Shown here in pieces: positions 12,120 to 44,463 of a DNA stretch of 64,000 nt (the stretch's first letter is position 1; every line of letters starts with the position of its first letter). A program made the translations under genes and the position numbers. Source of the stretch: Plotosus lineatus (taxonomy: Eukaryota > Chordata > Actinopteri > Siluriformes > Plotosidae). The notes below the pieces were generated by a model. It was not told the origin of the DNA. It did no database searches and was given only the letters and a program-made list of their open reading frames with translations. Location of the stretch: contig CM045745.1 in the NCBI GenBank assembly GCA_024760905.1, positions 9,257,782 to 9,321,781 on the forward strand. The letters run 5' to 3'.

Positions 12120-12465
12120 TGGAAAGAGAAGTTGGTGATTAATCTTTACTTGTGAAGCTTTCTGCTGTTTGCATGCACATTAAACTAGTGCACCTTAAAA
12201 ATACAATGGCATCTGAACATAAACAGAACACTTGGAAGCGAGCAGATCTGAACTTTATTTGGCAGAGAAATGCTGTTCAGATCTCAATTACTTTTATAAC
12301 CTCTGAAACAAAAATCGCAACACTATCACCAATGACTTAGACATTAGTAAGCAAAACAAAAAATATCCAAAATCATTTTGAATCTTGGCACAGAAATTTT
12401 TTTTTTTTTTAAATATACGTATGTATATACATATAAAATAATGTGGTCATTTCTAATACAGCATT
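12120..12465 (-). other. trmt10a: TRMT10A 3' untranslated region with candidate poly(A) signal
   Basis: On the minus strand an AATAAA hexamer lies at 12259-12254, about 207 nt after the stop. It is the first canonical signal I found downstream. The UTR would therefore end near 12235, just before the Tigger copy that ends at 12115. The stretch also has a T-run and AT-rich sequence but no other feature. Confidence 0.5.
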
Positions 12466-33050
<20,585 letters not shown>

Positions 33051-33387
33051 GATGCTGCTGACAATTCATGGGGAAAAGGTGAAAAAATAACTGATAGAAC
33101 CTCAGCCGTACTAATCATGTATTAAACTGATTATTTATGCGTTGATTTTTTGCCATGTCTGAAATATACTTCTAGGTTGTTGTTTTTTTTTTTTTACATT
33201 TAGCCGGTTAGCCTGACAGGCAGTTTTGCACTGTATCAAAAAGAACACCTGAAGTTCACGTCAGTATTGGCAATTTATATCAAATTAGGAATTTTATAGA
33301 TTCCGCAAAGTGTCTCATTAGTGACAAACTCCGATACAACATTTTAAATTATAATATTAAACTTTACACCAAACTCAATCCAGGTTT

Positions 33388-33500
33388 ACCTTATCTCCAA
33401 CTATCCTGCATGGTTCGTGTCTACGTCATTTATAATCGCCGGCGCATGGAAAGCGCGTCATGAGCTATCCGCCATGTTTGTGAGGGACTGGCTCATTGGA
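33388..33500 (-). promoter_or_regulatory. trmt10a: TRMT10A promoter, non-coding exon 1 end and upstream ORFs
   Basis: Read on the minus strand, the region carries a CCAAT box (33499-33495), a YY1-like AACATGGCGG (33478-33469), TATAAA (33434-33429) and a CRE-like TGACGTA (33428-33422). It then reaches a strong donor, AAG then GTAAAC (exon end 33390), presumed to splice to an acceptor upstream of the coding start at 33050. Two tiny ORFs are present: MADSS overlapping the YY1 motif and MQDSWR at 33411-33391. Whether either is transcribed depends on the start site. If the TATA box is used, initiation would fall near 33404 and exclude both ATGs. Confidence 0.5.
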
Positions 33501-33779
33501 TGCAGTATGAACAGCAAAACTCAACAAAGCCTAAGCTTAATGTAAAGGGAAAAAAGTGATTATCAGGCAAAACTAATAAAAATTGCCCATGTGTAAAATA
33601 TTAAACCGATAACTGATATTTAAGGACTTCATAGGTAGTTCTTTTAAATCTGAATGATGAATGATGCAATGAAAAAAACAAGATGTCATCACAGAGCTTT
33701 TATTATTGATTCCTTATGTTATGTAATGGATTTCTTTTATTTCGGCTGTTTGATTTCATATAAATACTGTATGCTGAAT
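33501..33779. other. Unassigned stretch upstream of the TRMT10A promoter
   Basis: AT-rich, no repeat recognised. In human a divergent gene (MTTP) begins on this side of TRMT10A; I see no coding exon of it. Confidence 0.5.
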
Positions 33780-33987
33780 GCTATGCAGCTACTCTTAACG
33801 ACAATCAGCAATGGTTCCTTTACATGCCTCTCTCAACAGACAGTGGGAGACATGGCCGGCCTTTAATAACCTGTTAGCTGCACGAGGGGATGGGGGGGGG
33901 ACTTGATAACCTGTTGACAGTGGGGCTTGAACCCACAACCTTGGTATCAGTGATTTAACACCCCACCACGAGACCATCACTGCCCCC
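33780..33987 (-). repeat. SINE-1 head and core fragment
   Basis: Plus strand GCTATGCAGCTACTCTTAAC to GACCATCACTGCCCC; tail missing. Confidence 0.8.
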
Positions 33988-34530
33988 TCCTTTATTATAG
34001 CGACTATAAATTCATGAGCTATTGTTACAATGAAAGTGTGAGAACATAACTTCACTTTTATTAGTAACAAATAGGAATAAATCTCAATGTAAAACGAATT
34101 TCATACTCAAACTTATTCACGTATATGGAAACAAAATTCATTCCTTTTGTTTTTTTTGGGTGAATAAATTAATCACTGATTGGCTTTGTGTGAAATACAC
34201 TGCAGGAGGTCACTCAATTGTACAGGGAATGTCGTAACCCTCACCCCTTACAGGAAAAATGGGTCACTTCCGTATATTGATATCACGGTTATGACATGGT
34301 TATGAATGGAAACATGAATTGATGTGTGATTCTCAGTCCATGTAAATAAGAAAAATACGGGGATCCTTCACTTTCCGTAGTTAATTGGGACCGAAATCCC
34401 CCGCGACCACCGAATTCTGCGAAGTAGGATCACCCCCCCACACACCCCAGTGACCTATACATACACGTATATGTGTATATAAGATCAATAAATGCATATT
34501 TTATGCTATAAATGCTAATAATGAGATGAG

Positions 34531-34863
34531 AGATTTCCTTTTGGCTTTTTTCCCTTTAAACAGGGAAATGATTCGCATGTTTGATTTGGCGTAGCTTTTT
34601 ACGTTGAATGCCCTTCCTGACACAACTCTTTAGCAAGGGACAGAAACACGCTGACGGCTTTGCAGCGACTCTTGTTGAAAGTCAGCAAAGGTTCTTTTAC
34701 CTGAACCTCTCACCATAGACAGTGAGAGACATGTCCGGCCTTTGATAACCCAGTTAGCTGCAGTGGGGGGACAGTGACAACCTTGTGGTGCGTGAGACTC
34801 GAACCCCCAACCTTAGGATCAGCGATCCAGCGCCCTATATCACCAGGCCACCACTGTCCACCT
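34531..34863 (-). repeat. SINE-1, full length, RTE-type tail
   Basis: Plus strand starts GAGATTTCCTTTTGGCTTTT and shows TTTTACGTTGAATGCCCTTCC, AGCAAGGGACAGAAACACGC, then the reversed head with ACTCGAACCCCC. Confidence 0.9.
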
Positions 34864-35096
34864 CTAAATGCTTATAATAATGATCAAATATTAAAAAATA
34901 ATGCATAAGATATAAATAAAATATAAATACACACACACACTCAGATGCGCACCTCACAAAAATGTAACTAGTTTTGATGGGAGGTTTTGGGTTGTTTTTT
35001 GTTTTGTGTTTGGCATAATTGGCCTTGTTTTGCAGCAGTTTTATTAACTTTTTCCTCTATTATTCCTCAATTTCTTTATTTTTTTAATTTGATGAA

Positions 35097-35305
35097 TGAG
35101 ATTTCCTTTTGGCTTTTTCCCTCGATCAGGGGTCGCCACAGCGAATGACTCGCACGTTTGATTCGGCGTAGGTTTTTACGTCGGATGCTCTTCCTGACAC
35201 AACCCTTTTAGCAAGGGACAGAAACACGCTTTGCAGCTACTCTTTACGAAAGTCTGCAATGGTTCTTTTACATGAACCTCGCACCATAGACAGTGAGGGA
35301 CAATT
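35097..35305 (-). repeat. SINE-1, head-truncated, RTE-type tail
   Basis: Tail GTCGCCACAGCGAATGACTC and TACGTCGGATGCTCTTCCTG; ends at the core (CACCATAGACAGTGAGGGAC). Confidence 0.85.
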
Positions 35306-36039
35306 TTTTGGGCAAGACATATATTACATAATTATCTAGTAAAAAAGTGTAATCTGCTGGTGAAATGTAGATTAAAATGTTTTTCTATAATTCTCTATAG
35401 TTAGTGAGGTCTACCAGCCAATGACTGTTTTTTTTAGACTCATATTAGTTACTATATATTAAACACAAATTCTGATATTTAATTAATTTATAAAGCACTT
35501 TATGAATTCATGTGTACAGTAAATAGTGCAATGTTCCTAAACATTCAACAATATAACAATGAGTCATAATCGATAACTTCTATAACAACCCACAACCATT
35601 TCCTCCATGCTTTACATAACTCCTCAGAAGCATTTCAACTGTCTCCACAATGGACAGCCATAAAACAAACAGTGGTATTACAAATGTAACTTATAGCTTT
35701 TATATTTTATATAAAACTCAGTATTTGGATACACATGATCTAAGATGTCATTGATATTTCTATGGTGACGTGCTGGGAAAGAAGTAAGCATGACATCGAT
35801 GTGATAGTCAATTTTAAGAGCAATAAATAGCAAAAAAGTGTCATCGAAGAAATACTTTAAATCTCAAAGTGATTTGCAAAATGCATGTAAACTGATGACT
35901 CAGAGACAGACAGTGAATTGTTTACATCTGACGTTTTGCCCATGCCAAAAGATGCGACCAACTTACAAACAATAAACAAACCGGTTGGTTGTACAATTTA
36001 TCTAGTCTATGCCCAGTCGTTCCTCTCCAATACAACACA
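35306..36039. other. Unassigned stretch
   Basis: AT-rich DNA, no coding exon or repeat family recognised. Confidence 0.5.
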
Positions 36040-36235
36040 TTATCTCAGCCTAATTTACATTCCTTTGGACTGTGGGAGGAAACCAGGCTACCAACACAAG
36101 CACAGGGAGAACATGCAAACTCATGCTTGCTTAGAAATGCATAGTACGTAATGCCATTGCCAAGTCCCGGACACAGACTCAGGACCTGTGAGATGAACGT
36201 GCAAGCCACTACACCACCATGCTGCTCAGGGTAAA
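36040..36235 (-). repeat. SINE-2 copy
   Basis: Plus strand has CTTTGGACTGTGGGAGGAAA, CACAGGGAGAACATGCAAAC and reversed head GTGCAAGCCACTACACCACC. Confidence 0.75.
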
Positions 36236-36445
36236 ATAACTCCCAGGGCAGATGACCTTTGATTATCCATAACCTGACCTTTGATAAGTGCTGGAAAATG
36301 AATGGATGGAAGGATGGATAAATAAGATGATGCAAGGCCATGAATAGCCTTAAGAACAAATGTTATAAATTGAGAATCTATTCATTGGCATAAATTAAAA
36401 CTCCATGTTACATCATTTAAAATAAAAGATTTATTGTAATTCGGG

Positions 36446-36770
36446 CAGTGGGCAGATCCCAAAGTTGGGGGTTCAAGCCCCACTCTCCACAGGTTGTCAC
36501 TCCACCCCCCCCCACCCCACCCCCCCAAGTGCAGCTAAATGGGTTATCAAAGGCCGGCCATGTTTGTCACTGTCTATGGTGTGAGGTTCATGTAAAAGAA
36601 CCATTGCTGACTTTCGACAAGAGTAGCTGCATAGCCATCAACGTGTTTGCGCTCTGCGATGGCCTGGCGAGCTGTCCAGGTTGTACTCTGCCCTCGCTTG
36701 GAGTCGGCTGGGATGGGCGCCAGCCTCCCTGCGACCCTAATTAGGATTAAAGCGGTTCAGAAAATGAACG
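36446..36770 (+). repeat. SINE-1, L2-like tail
   Basis: Head shortened (GGGCAGTGGGCAGATCCC), C-run, full core and tail CCCTAATTAGGATTAAAGCGG. Confidence 0.88.
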
Positions 36771-37771
36771 ATTGATTTAGTGGAATTAGATTAAATGATC
36801 AATAAGGCCATCTTCACAGGTCCTGATGATTATATTTCCCAATCTGTTTTTTTGGTGAGCTTATTCACAGTTGAGTCTTTCATGGAACGAAGGTCATCAT
36901 AGTTATTTCCTGCACCCGTCACTCTTCCAGCGAAAGCGTATCCAAGAGCAGAGCAGATGGTCGGTTGGAATGAAGCTGTCTATCAGGGAAGCAGGACTAG
37001 TGCTTAAATACAGTTGTTCTGTTGAATCCAATAGTTGGATGAAGTCTATCAGCTTCTTGTTTGAGCTGCCATTTGTTTAATTAACTAATGGTTATTAGCA
37101 TGTCTGTAAATAAATAGTTTTGCATGTGTATTATGCCTAGATTATACTGCACATTGGAAAAAGAGCACGCTGCAGCTCACAGTAAAAAGGTTCTTCCACA
37201 ACAGGGTTTTTGTAAACCTGACCGAATAAAACAAAGTGACATCACTTCCAGCAGCACCAGAATCACTGCTGACTGGTGGTGTTGAAAGCTCCTTCCGCAA
37301 ACCGGAATAACATCAATTGACCCTGTATTTTCATTCTTCGATATAGATAATCCTAGACATCGGAACTCATGCTGCATATTAGGATTATTTATGGACATAG
37401 CTTCCAATCACTATATAAATCACCTGTGTGGAAATGGAGGAAATGAAGAGCTGTTGAGAATGCTCCAAAGATATTTCAGGGATTAGGTGGGTGTGGTCTG
37501 TATCAATCCGATCCCTCTTAAATCCTGTCACAGCCTTCTGACCAAATTTGTGTGGTAAACACTTCTGCTTTACTTCTCTTTTTCTTCTTCTCTACCTTTT
37601 GTGTCTTATATTCTCAGTCGGAGGCCCGGCCTCAAATAATGTGTGGGCAGAGACAGCATGGCACGATAACTTAATGCTTCAAAATAATATTGAATAAGAG
37701 TTGTGCTTTACTTTCACTTTCGGCTTTCAATAATATATCTTGACTTGTGGAAGTTGATCGACCATATAAAA
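36771..37771. other. Unassigned stretch
   Basis: A possible degraded transposon core, but no family recognised. Several short ORFs without domain features. Confidence 0.4.
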
Positions 37772-38470
37772 CAGGGGTCGGGAACCTATGGCTCGCAAGC
37801 CAGATGTGGCTCTTTTGATGACTGTATCTGGCTCTCAGATAAATCAGGAGGCCTTTCTTAACAGAATAACGAATACATAATTTCACTGTCATTTAAATAT
37901 AAATACAAAAAAAAACCATCGAATAAAACAAAAACAGATGAATAAATCTCGTGCATTTAAATCTATACATCTATTTTCAATGTCACGTCATTGTGGCACG
38001 CAGCGGAGAACCAATCCTTTCTGTACGCCAGTGTGTGGGCGGGTCCGATACCTTGAAACTCTAATTTTATTGGATTATAACAACAGCCACAGACTGCGTG
38101 TGTTGTTTTTGAGTAAAGAGGTAAATTTTCCTCGTTTTTGATCAGCTCATTTACACGAAGCTAAGCAGAGCTGGTAAGCAAACACAAATGGACAGACATG
38201 GAAAAACTTCAACCCGCAGACCAGCTGATTGCCAAAACTTGGGATGCGCTTCCTGTCACATACCAAACACTGCAGTGTGAGTCCTGTCGTATTGACCATG
38301 TTTGGCTCCACGTGTTCTTCTCACCTGAAAAACATCAAGACCAACCTGCTGTTACGTGTAACAGATGGAAGCCTAAACGCCTCCATGAAGCTGAACCTCA
38401 GCACGTATCAACCAGACTACAAAGCCATCAGCAAAACCATGCAGCACCAGAAGTCGCATTAATAGTAAGA
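37772..38470 (+). mobile_element. hAT-family element fragment
   Basis: The left terminus CAGGGGTCGGGAACCTATGG is typical of hAT elements. At 38305-38462 a frame reads SSHLKNIKTNLLLRVTDGSL, NASMKLNLSTYQPDYKAISK then stop, like a hAT transposase C-terminal dimerisation region. The right terminus is lost in the following TATC/TA repeats. Confidence 0.65.
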
Positions 38471-38549
38471 AGTACTTTTCTTATAACAATATTGTTTAAA
38501 ATAAATTCAGAGTCTTATTATACTCTCAAATTGTTGGTCTTATATCTAT

Positions 38550-38601
38550 CTCTATAATCTATATATATATATATATCTCTATCTATCTATCTATCTATCT
38601 A

Positions 38602-38652
<51 letters not shown>

Positions 38653-38734
38653 AGTATTTTTAAAAATAACTTTTGTTATTTGCTCTACCAAAAAGTATTG
38701 AGCACTCTCCTACGGAAGGATCTACTCAGAAAAT

Positions 38735-38781
<47 letters not shown>

Positions 38782-38800
38782 ATATATATATATGTCTCTC
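38550..38800. repeat. TA and TATC microsatellites
   Basis: (TA)n and (ATCT)n at 38560-38648 and (TA)n at 38738-38792. Confidence 0.95.
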
Positions 38801-38819
38801 AGTGTCTCTCAGTGTCTCT

Positions 38820-39003
38820 GGTAAGAAGCATGTAAATGAACCATTGCTGACTCAAGAATAGCTGCATGGCCGTCAAGGTATTTCTGCCCTGCGATGGCCT
38901 GATGAGCCGTCCAGGGTGTACTCTGCACTCATCCAGAGCCTGCTGAAATGGGCGCCAGCCTCCCTGTGACCCAAGTTATGATTAAGCTGTTCAGAGAATG
39001 AAT
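38820..39003 (+). repeat. SINE-1, 5'-truncated, L2-like tail
   Basis: Core from ATGTAAATGAACCATTGCTG to GCTGTTCAGAGAATGAATGA. Confidence 0.82.
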
Positions 39004-39028
39004 GAATAAGATTTTGTTATGCAAATAT

Positions 39029-39375
39029 TCCGGGCGGGCAGTGGTGGTCTAGTGGTATAAGGCGCCGGATCGCTGATCCAAAGGTTGGGGGTTCGAGTCC
39101 CACTGTCCACAAGGTTGTCACTGTCCCCCCCAGTGCAGCTAACTGGGTTATCAAAGGCCGGCCATTGTCTCTCACTGTCTATGGTGTGAGGCATGTAAAA
39201 GAACCATTGCTGACTTTCGACAAGAGTAGGCTGCAAAACCGTCGGCGTGTTTCCGCCCTGCGATGGCCTGGCGAGCTGTCCAGGGTGTACTCTGCCCTCG
39301 CCCGAAGTTGGCTGGGATGGGCGCCAGCCTCCCCGCGACCCAAATTAGGATGAAGCGGTTACAGAAAATGAACTG
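39029..39375 (+). repeat. SINE-1, full length, L2-like tail
   Basis: Well-preserved head GGGCAGTGGTGGTCTAGTGG, B box GGTTCGAGTCCC, tail GATGAAGCGGTTACAGAAAA. Imperfect flanking duplication AAATATTCC versus AAATATCCC. Confidence 0.92.
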
Positions 39376-39832
39376 AACTGAAATATCCCAGGCAACATTA
39401 TAATTAATTAAGACTTTTTTAGTTCCCGCTACATAGTGGGAGAAGCTATTGAGATGGGTGGCGTCCGTCGAGACGATAAGTTAAGAATGCTTGCTTGAAT
39501 TCTGATGAAATTTGGTTTGGTGGTTTGCCTTACAAGCACCTCGCGTGGGGTTGTTGCATTCTAAAATATAAGCATAATTAATGATCCAGCTGGACTTAAT
39601 TTTTTTTAACACAATAGTTCTGATTTTGGTTTAAGGAAGATATAGATCAAGTTTAAATTACTCATTACTGGGTGGTGAGAGCTTTGGACTCCTGCGGTCA
39701 ATTTTATATTAATATGTTTGTCAATAATTGTTTGTCATTTTGGATTGCGAGGAAGAATGCTTCACAGAGAAAATAAATAAAGGCATGTGTATATCTCATA
39801 TGTTTCTAACAAATTTTATTACATTCAATTAG

Positions 39833-40165
39833 ATATGGTGGTAAAGGGTGCTGGATCACTGATCCTAAGGTTGGGGGATCAAGCCCCACTCTCAACAAGT
39901 TGTCACTGCCCCCCTCAGTGCAGCTAACTGGGTTATCAAAGGCCAGCCATGTCTCTCACTGTCTATGGTGTGAGGTTCATGTAAAAGAACCATTGCTGAC
40001 TTTCGACCAGATGAGCTGCAACAAAGCCGTCAGTGTCTTTCTGCCCTGCGATGGCCTGGCGAGCTGTCCAGGGTGTACTCTGCCCTCGCCCAGATTCGGC
40101 TGGGATGGGCACCATCCTCCCCGTGACACTAATTAGGATTAAGTGGTTACAGAAAAGAAAATGAA
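39833..40165 (+). repeat. SINE-1, L2-like tail
   Basis: ATGGTGGTAAAGGGTGCTGG head, full core, tail ACTAATTAGGATTAAGTGG. Confidence 0.9.
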
Positions 40166-40811
40166 CGATGAATTAGATATGATTTATTCATCAATGTCCT
40201 CGAAAACACACAAGTATTCAGCAATGAACATTAAATGTGTCCATACATGAAAGTGTTAGGTAAATAAACTAAGATTTATTTGCTTGGAGCATATGAATAT
40301 GCAGACATAAATCTTTTGATTCAGATCTATTTATTCAGATATCTCAGGTTTAACACAGGAGTGTCAAGACCATTAATTATTCTTGTCTCTATCTGTTATT
40401 GATATTTTGGATCACTGCCTAGACTTGAGTGGCACCGACAGATGGTGAGATGAACGACATTCTGTGCATTCTCAATTACAGAGCTGACTGCAGTGAAATA
40501 AGCACAGCTGAATATTCTGCCACATTTCTTTGTTTTGCAAACTGCATTGTTCTTCTCTTCGTTTTACTACATTTTAATTCGAGTAGAAATGATTTTATGG
40601 CAGAGGAATTGTAGGACATTTATGTTGGGTTCAGTTTATTGTGAATTATTGAACTCCTTTCAGTTACACTGTAAAGATGGCTTACTTTTTTTTTTTTTTT
40701 TTTTTTTTTGGCCAATATACACTTCACTACACATTGCCATTGTTGTTGTCCTATTTCCCCAGACTTTACAACCCAAGAACACTGGAGACGCTCCATCAAG
40801 ACTATCATGGT
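40166..40811. other. Unassigned stretch
   Basis: AT-rich, T-run at 40686-40710, nothing recognised. Confidence 0.4.
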
Positions 40812-41683
40812 TGTAAGATAAGATAAGATAAGATACAGCTTTATTAATCTCACAATGGAGAAAGTCACTGTTACAGGCTCTTGAGGTACCATCAGTAGGG
40901 GGTGCAAAAATAGATACAAATACAAACATACACACATACATATATATTATATAAGTAAATACACAAATAGATACATAAATAGTATAAATTAATAAACAAT
41001 AAAAGAAAAGAATGGAGCAACTTTATAGACTGGCCTATATTAAAGTGTAATGTATCTGAGTGCAGAGTAGATGGGTTGATATGGTTCACAGTCAGTGGGG
41101 TAGATGTGGTTGATTAAAGTGCACGGGGGTTTTATTGCACATAACCGGTATTTTCACAGACAGTTACAAAGTGGCGTTGTACAGTCTGACAGCGGTGGGA
41201 ATGAACGACCTGCGGTAGCGCTCCTTCCTGCACTGAGGATGTCTCAGTCGTCCACTGAAGGAGCTACTCAGCTTCTCTACAGTCTGGTGCAGTGGGTGAG
41301 AGCTGTTGACCAGGATGGATGTGAGCTTTGCTACCATCCTCCTCTCACTCACCTCCTCCACAGAGTCCAGTGGGCAGCCGAGGACAGAGCTGGCCCTCCT
41401 GACCAGCTTGTTCAGTCTCTTCCTGTCCCGCTCTGTGCTGCCCGGGGCCCAGCAGATGGCAGCATAGAGGATTGCAGAGCCTACCACAGAGTCATAAAAT
41501 GTCCTGAGCAGAGGTCTGCATACGCCGAAGGACCTGAGTCTCCTCAGAAGGTGGAGGCGACTCTGGCCCTTCTTGTACAGGGCGTTGGTGTTGTGGGACC
41601 AGTCCAGTTTATTGTTAAGGTGAACACCCAGGTACTTGAAACTGTCCACTGTCTCAATGTCCTGTCCCTGGATGTTCACTAGT

Positions 41684-41753
<70 letters not shown>

Positions 41754-41755
41754 AG
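40812..41755 (-). mobile_element. CR1/L2-superfamily LINE, 3' fragment (same family as 27.5-31.0 kb)
   Basis: (AAGAT)n at the 3' end (40817-40838), 3' UTR, then about 190 codons on the minus strand: VDSFKYLGVHLNNKLDWSHN to RYRRSFIPTAVRLYNATL. The copy is cut at a (GT)n tract (41686-41750), exactly where the longer copy has a short (CA)n inside its coding region. Confidence 0.9.
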
Positions 41756-41784
41756 GGTATACATGCCTGGGTGTTTAGGACATA

Positions 41785-42268
41785 CATGATATGGCCAAAA
41801 GTATGTCACCTTACCGCTCCACCCATAGGAGCCCTTCCTAAACTGTTGTCAAGAAGTTGGACTCAAACAGCTGTCTAGAATCTATTTGTATGCTGTAATA
41901 TCACAGTTTCTTTTCAATGGAAATTTACCACGACCAACTTGGTGTGGAAGAACAGTTGTCAACAAGTGTTGAACACAGAGCACAGAGCGCTAACCTCAAC
42001 CCCATTGAAACCTTTGGGATGAACTGGAATGCTGACTGTGTGCCAGGTGTCTTTGCTCACTGTTCGTGTCTGACCTCACTAATGCTTTTGTGACTGTATG
42101 GGAAATTCCCACAGTCACAGTCCAAAATCTAATGAAAAAAGCCTTTCCAGAAGCGTAAAGGTTATTCGAACGGACAAGAAATTTGGACTGGGATGTTTTT
42201 AACATTGACATATAGTTATGACTTATGCGTATGATTAAGCGTCCACATACTTTTGGGTAAAAGGTGTA
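41785..42268 (+). mobile_element. Tc1/mariner remnant
   Basis: Terminal repeats ATGATATGGCCAAAAGTATG (left) and CATACTTTTGGGTAAAAGG (right). The interior holds a frame-broken LNPIE-type transposase end (CCTCAACCCCATTGAAACC near 41995) and a GCCTTTCCAGAAGCGTAAAGG block. Internally deleted. Confidence 0.8.
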
Positions 42269-43160
42269 GCTCATTACAGTTATTTTTTTTTTCCACAGTC
42301 ATTTGAAACTGTAAGCCATCTGAATTCATTTGCGGTACGTACTAGTACTGTATATGGTTGAAAAAAAAAAAAAATAATAATTTTAAAAAAATTACAAATA
42401 GCGCATTGATTCTTTTTATGGACTGAGACAGATTTAGGAAAATTGCATTCTTTTATTGAACAAATTTCAGTATGTTCTCAAACACAAGCAATTACTCCAA
42501 GAATAATTATTTCCTTCTGCAATACAGACATTTTCTGGAACTCAAAGCCTCTTCCATTTTCATTCATTTCATGTGTAACACATTCATTATAGTGCTTTCT
42601 GTTTACATGAATCCATCACTCAATTTTCTTCTGTTTCTCATCTGACACGATTTCTCTTACCCTTTCAACATAACGTAATCATTTCATTCTTCTCCAGACT
42701 TTCACTTGATAACAACAACAACAACAAAAAAGGTTGTAGCTGTAATAATTATTGAAATGTAACTTAATTACTGAAATGTTGTTTACTATATTAGCAGTTA
42801 GTGCATCATTAAAAAAAAAAAAAAAACCCTTCTTTCATATGGCACTTTTAGGCTATTACTAAAAATAAACAAATATTCAGAGATGCTTCCCAAAAAAAAA
42901 AAAAAAAAAAAAGTTACAGCACGACGGACTGACCAGCAGTTCCAAAACAGATCTCAAGAACTCGGTTTAATAACGTGGTTAAACTAATTACAAAACTGCT
43001 GCAGCATCACAGGAAAAAAAACAATCAAGCAGAGGGATCAACACCTGAATAATTAGGCAAAACTCGAATTTGAATTAAATTCTATATTATATTAATAAAT
43101 ATCAACTTCATCTCCACTTAGAGTTGAAATATTTGGGTTTTTTTTTTTTACATTTACAAT
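42269..43160. other. Unassigned AT-rich stretch
   Basis: A-runs near 42361, 42813 and 42893; no gene or repeat family seen. Confidence 0.5.
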
Positions 43161-43437
43161 TGGGCAGCATGGTGACATAATGGTTAGCACATACGTCTGT
43201 GCTTCTCCAGTGCTTGTGTGGGCGTCACACTCTCCGGGTGCTCCGGTTTCCTCCCACAGTCCAAAGACATGCACATTCGGCTAATTCTCAATTGTCCCTA
43301 ATGTGTAAACGTGAGTGTGAATGGTTGTGTTTCTGTTGGCCCTGTGATGGACTGCAGAGCTTGTTCTGGATGGACCTGCTCTCAGCCGGAGCTGAGATAT
43401 GCGCCCTAATAGGAAGAGATGGTTCAGCAAATGAATG
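43161..43437 (+). repeat. SINE-2, full length
   Basis: Head GGGCAGCATGGTGACATAAT, GTGCTCCGGTTTCCTCCCAC, AGTCCAAAGACATGCACATT, GTGTGAATGGTTG, tail ending TTCAGCAAATGAATGAAC. Confidence 0.85.
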
Positions 43438-43448
43438 AACATTTAGGG

Positions 43449-43774
43449 CAGGGGTGTCAAACTCGTGCCACAAAGGCCCATGTGGCTGCAGGTTTTTGTT
43501 TCAACCAAGCAGCAGCACACCTGACTTGGCTCATTCAAACAACTGATAAGAGTCTTCAGACATTTGATTGGTCAGTCTGGCTCATTCAAACAACTGATAA
43601 GAATCTTCAGGTAGTTGATTGGTCAATCTGTGTGCTCTGTCCAGAGACTGACCAATCAAATGCCTGAAGACTCTTATCAGTTGTTTGAATGAGCCAAGTC
43701 AGGTGTGCTGCTGCTTGGTTGAAACAAAAACCTGCAGCCACATGGCCCTTTGTGGCACGAGTTCGACACCCCTG
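43449..43774. mobile_element. hAT-type foldback MITE with perfect 8-bp target duplication
   Basis: Termini CAGGGGTGTCAAACTCGTGC and its inverse ending GACACCCCTG. The arms (about 120 bp) pair closely to make a long hairpin. ATTTAGGG directly flanks both sides (43441-43448 and 43775-43782). One arm contains a tandem copy of CTCATTCAAACAACTGATAA. Confidence 0.93.
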
Positions 43775-43782
43775 ATTTAGGG

Positions 43783-44284
43783 TCAGTACAATTTTTTTTT
43801 ACATAATTTATAATATGAACATTAAAGTGAATGTGGGGTTTGAGGAGTGGGAAGGAGTGTTCATCTCAGTGACCTTTTTTGTGCTCCCCCTGGAGCCAAA
43901 TGAGCTGCTTTTATTATTTCAGGAATTGCTGATCTGTAGATTCTGAGATATTCAAACCAACCCATCAGCGAAGAAGAACGATGCTACAGTTGAAGTTATT
44001 TATATTAAATAAGATTTTTCTTTGCGTTGGTGTTTTATGACCTGGATCCACATGATTTTATGCATTATTCTGCTGCTACATTGGCCTCTTATATATGTTG
44101 ACATGAATGCACATGTGTTCTTCATAAAGTGAGCAGTCAGTGTATGAGCTAACACGGTTTATTTTTGTATTTTCCAATTTCTAATTTGTCCAGGTTTGAT
44201 TATTTCACTAATGAAATTCTATAATGAAGTGTTTAAAAAATACATGTAGAAGACTAACAGATGTCTATTACACCTTCTTTCACT
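43783..44284. other. Unassigned stretch
   Basis: Nothing recognised apart from a T-run at 43792. Confidence 0.4.
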
Positions 44285-44304
44285 AACCACTGATGACTTT
44301 TGGA

Positions 44305-44463
44305 AAGATTGTGCTGCATAGCCGTCAGCGCGTTTCTGCCCTGCAATGCCCTGGTGAGCTGTCCAGGGTGCACTCTGCCCTTGCCCATAGTCAGCTGAGA
44401 TGGGCGCCAGACTCTCCACGACCCTAATTACGATTAAGTGGTTCAGAAAATGAATGAACGAAT
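44305..44463 (+). repeat. SINE-1, 5'-truncated, L2-like tail
   Basis: From GCATAGCCGTCAGCGCG to GATTAAGTGGTTCAGAAAAT and ATGAATGAACG. Confidence 0.82.

Noticed and set aside
36871..37407. Possible MTTP or other gene exons upstream of TRMT10A
   Set aside because: Short ORFs here show no MTTP motifs and no paired splice sites.
39029..39110. tRNA gene candidates in the B-box-containing heads (also 16729, 51542, 62437 and others)
   Set aside because: Heads resemble tRNA-Ser(GCT) in the anticodon region but cannot fold a full cloverleaf, and all continue into SINE cores; they are SINE heads.
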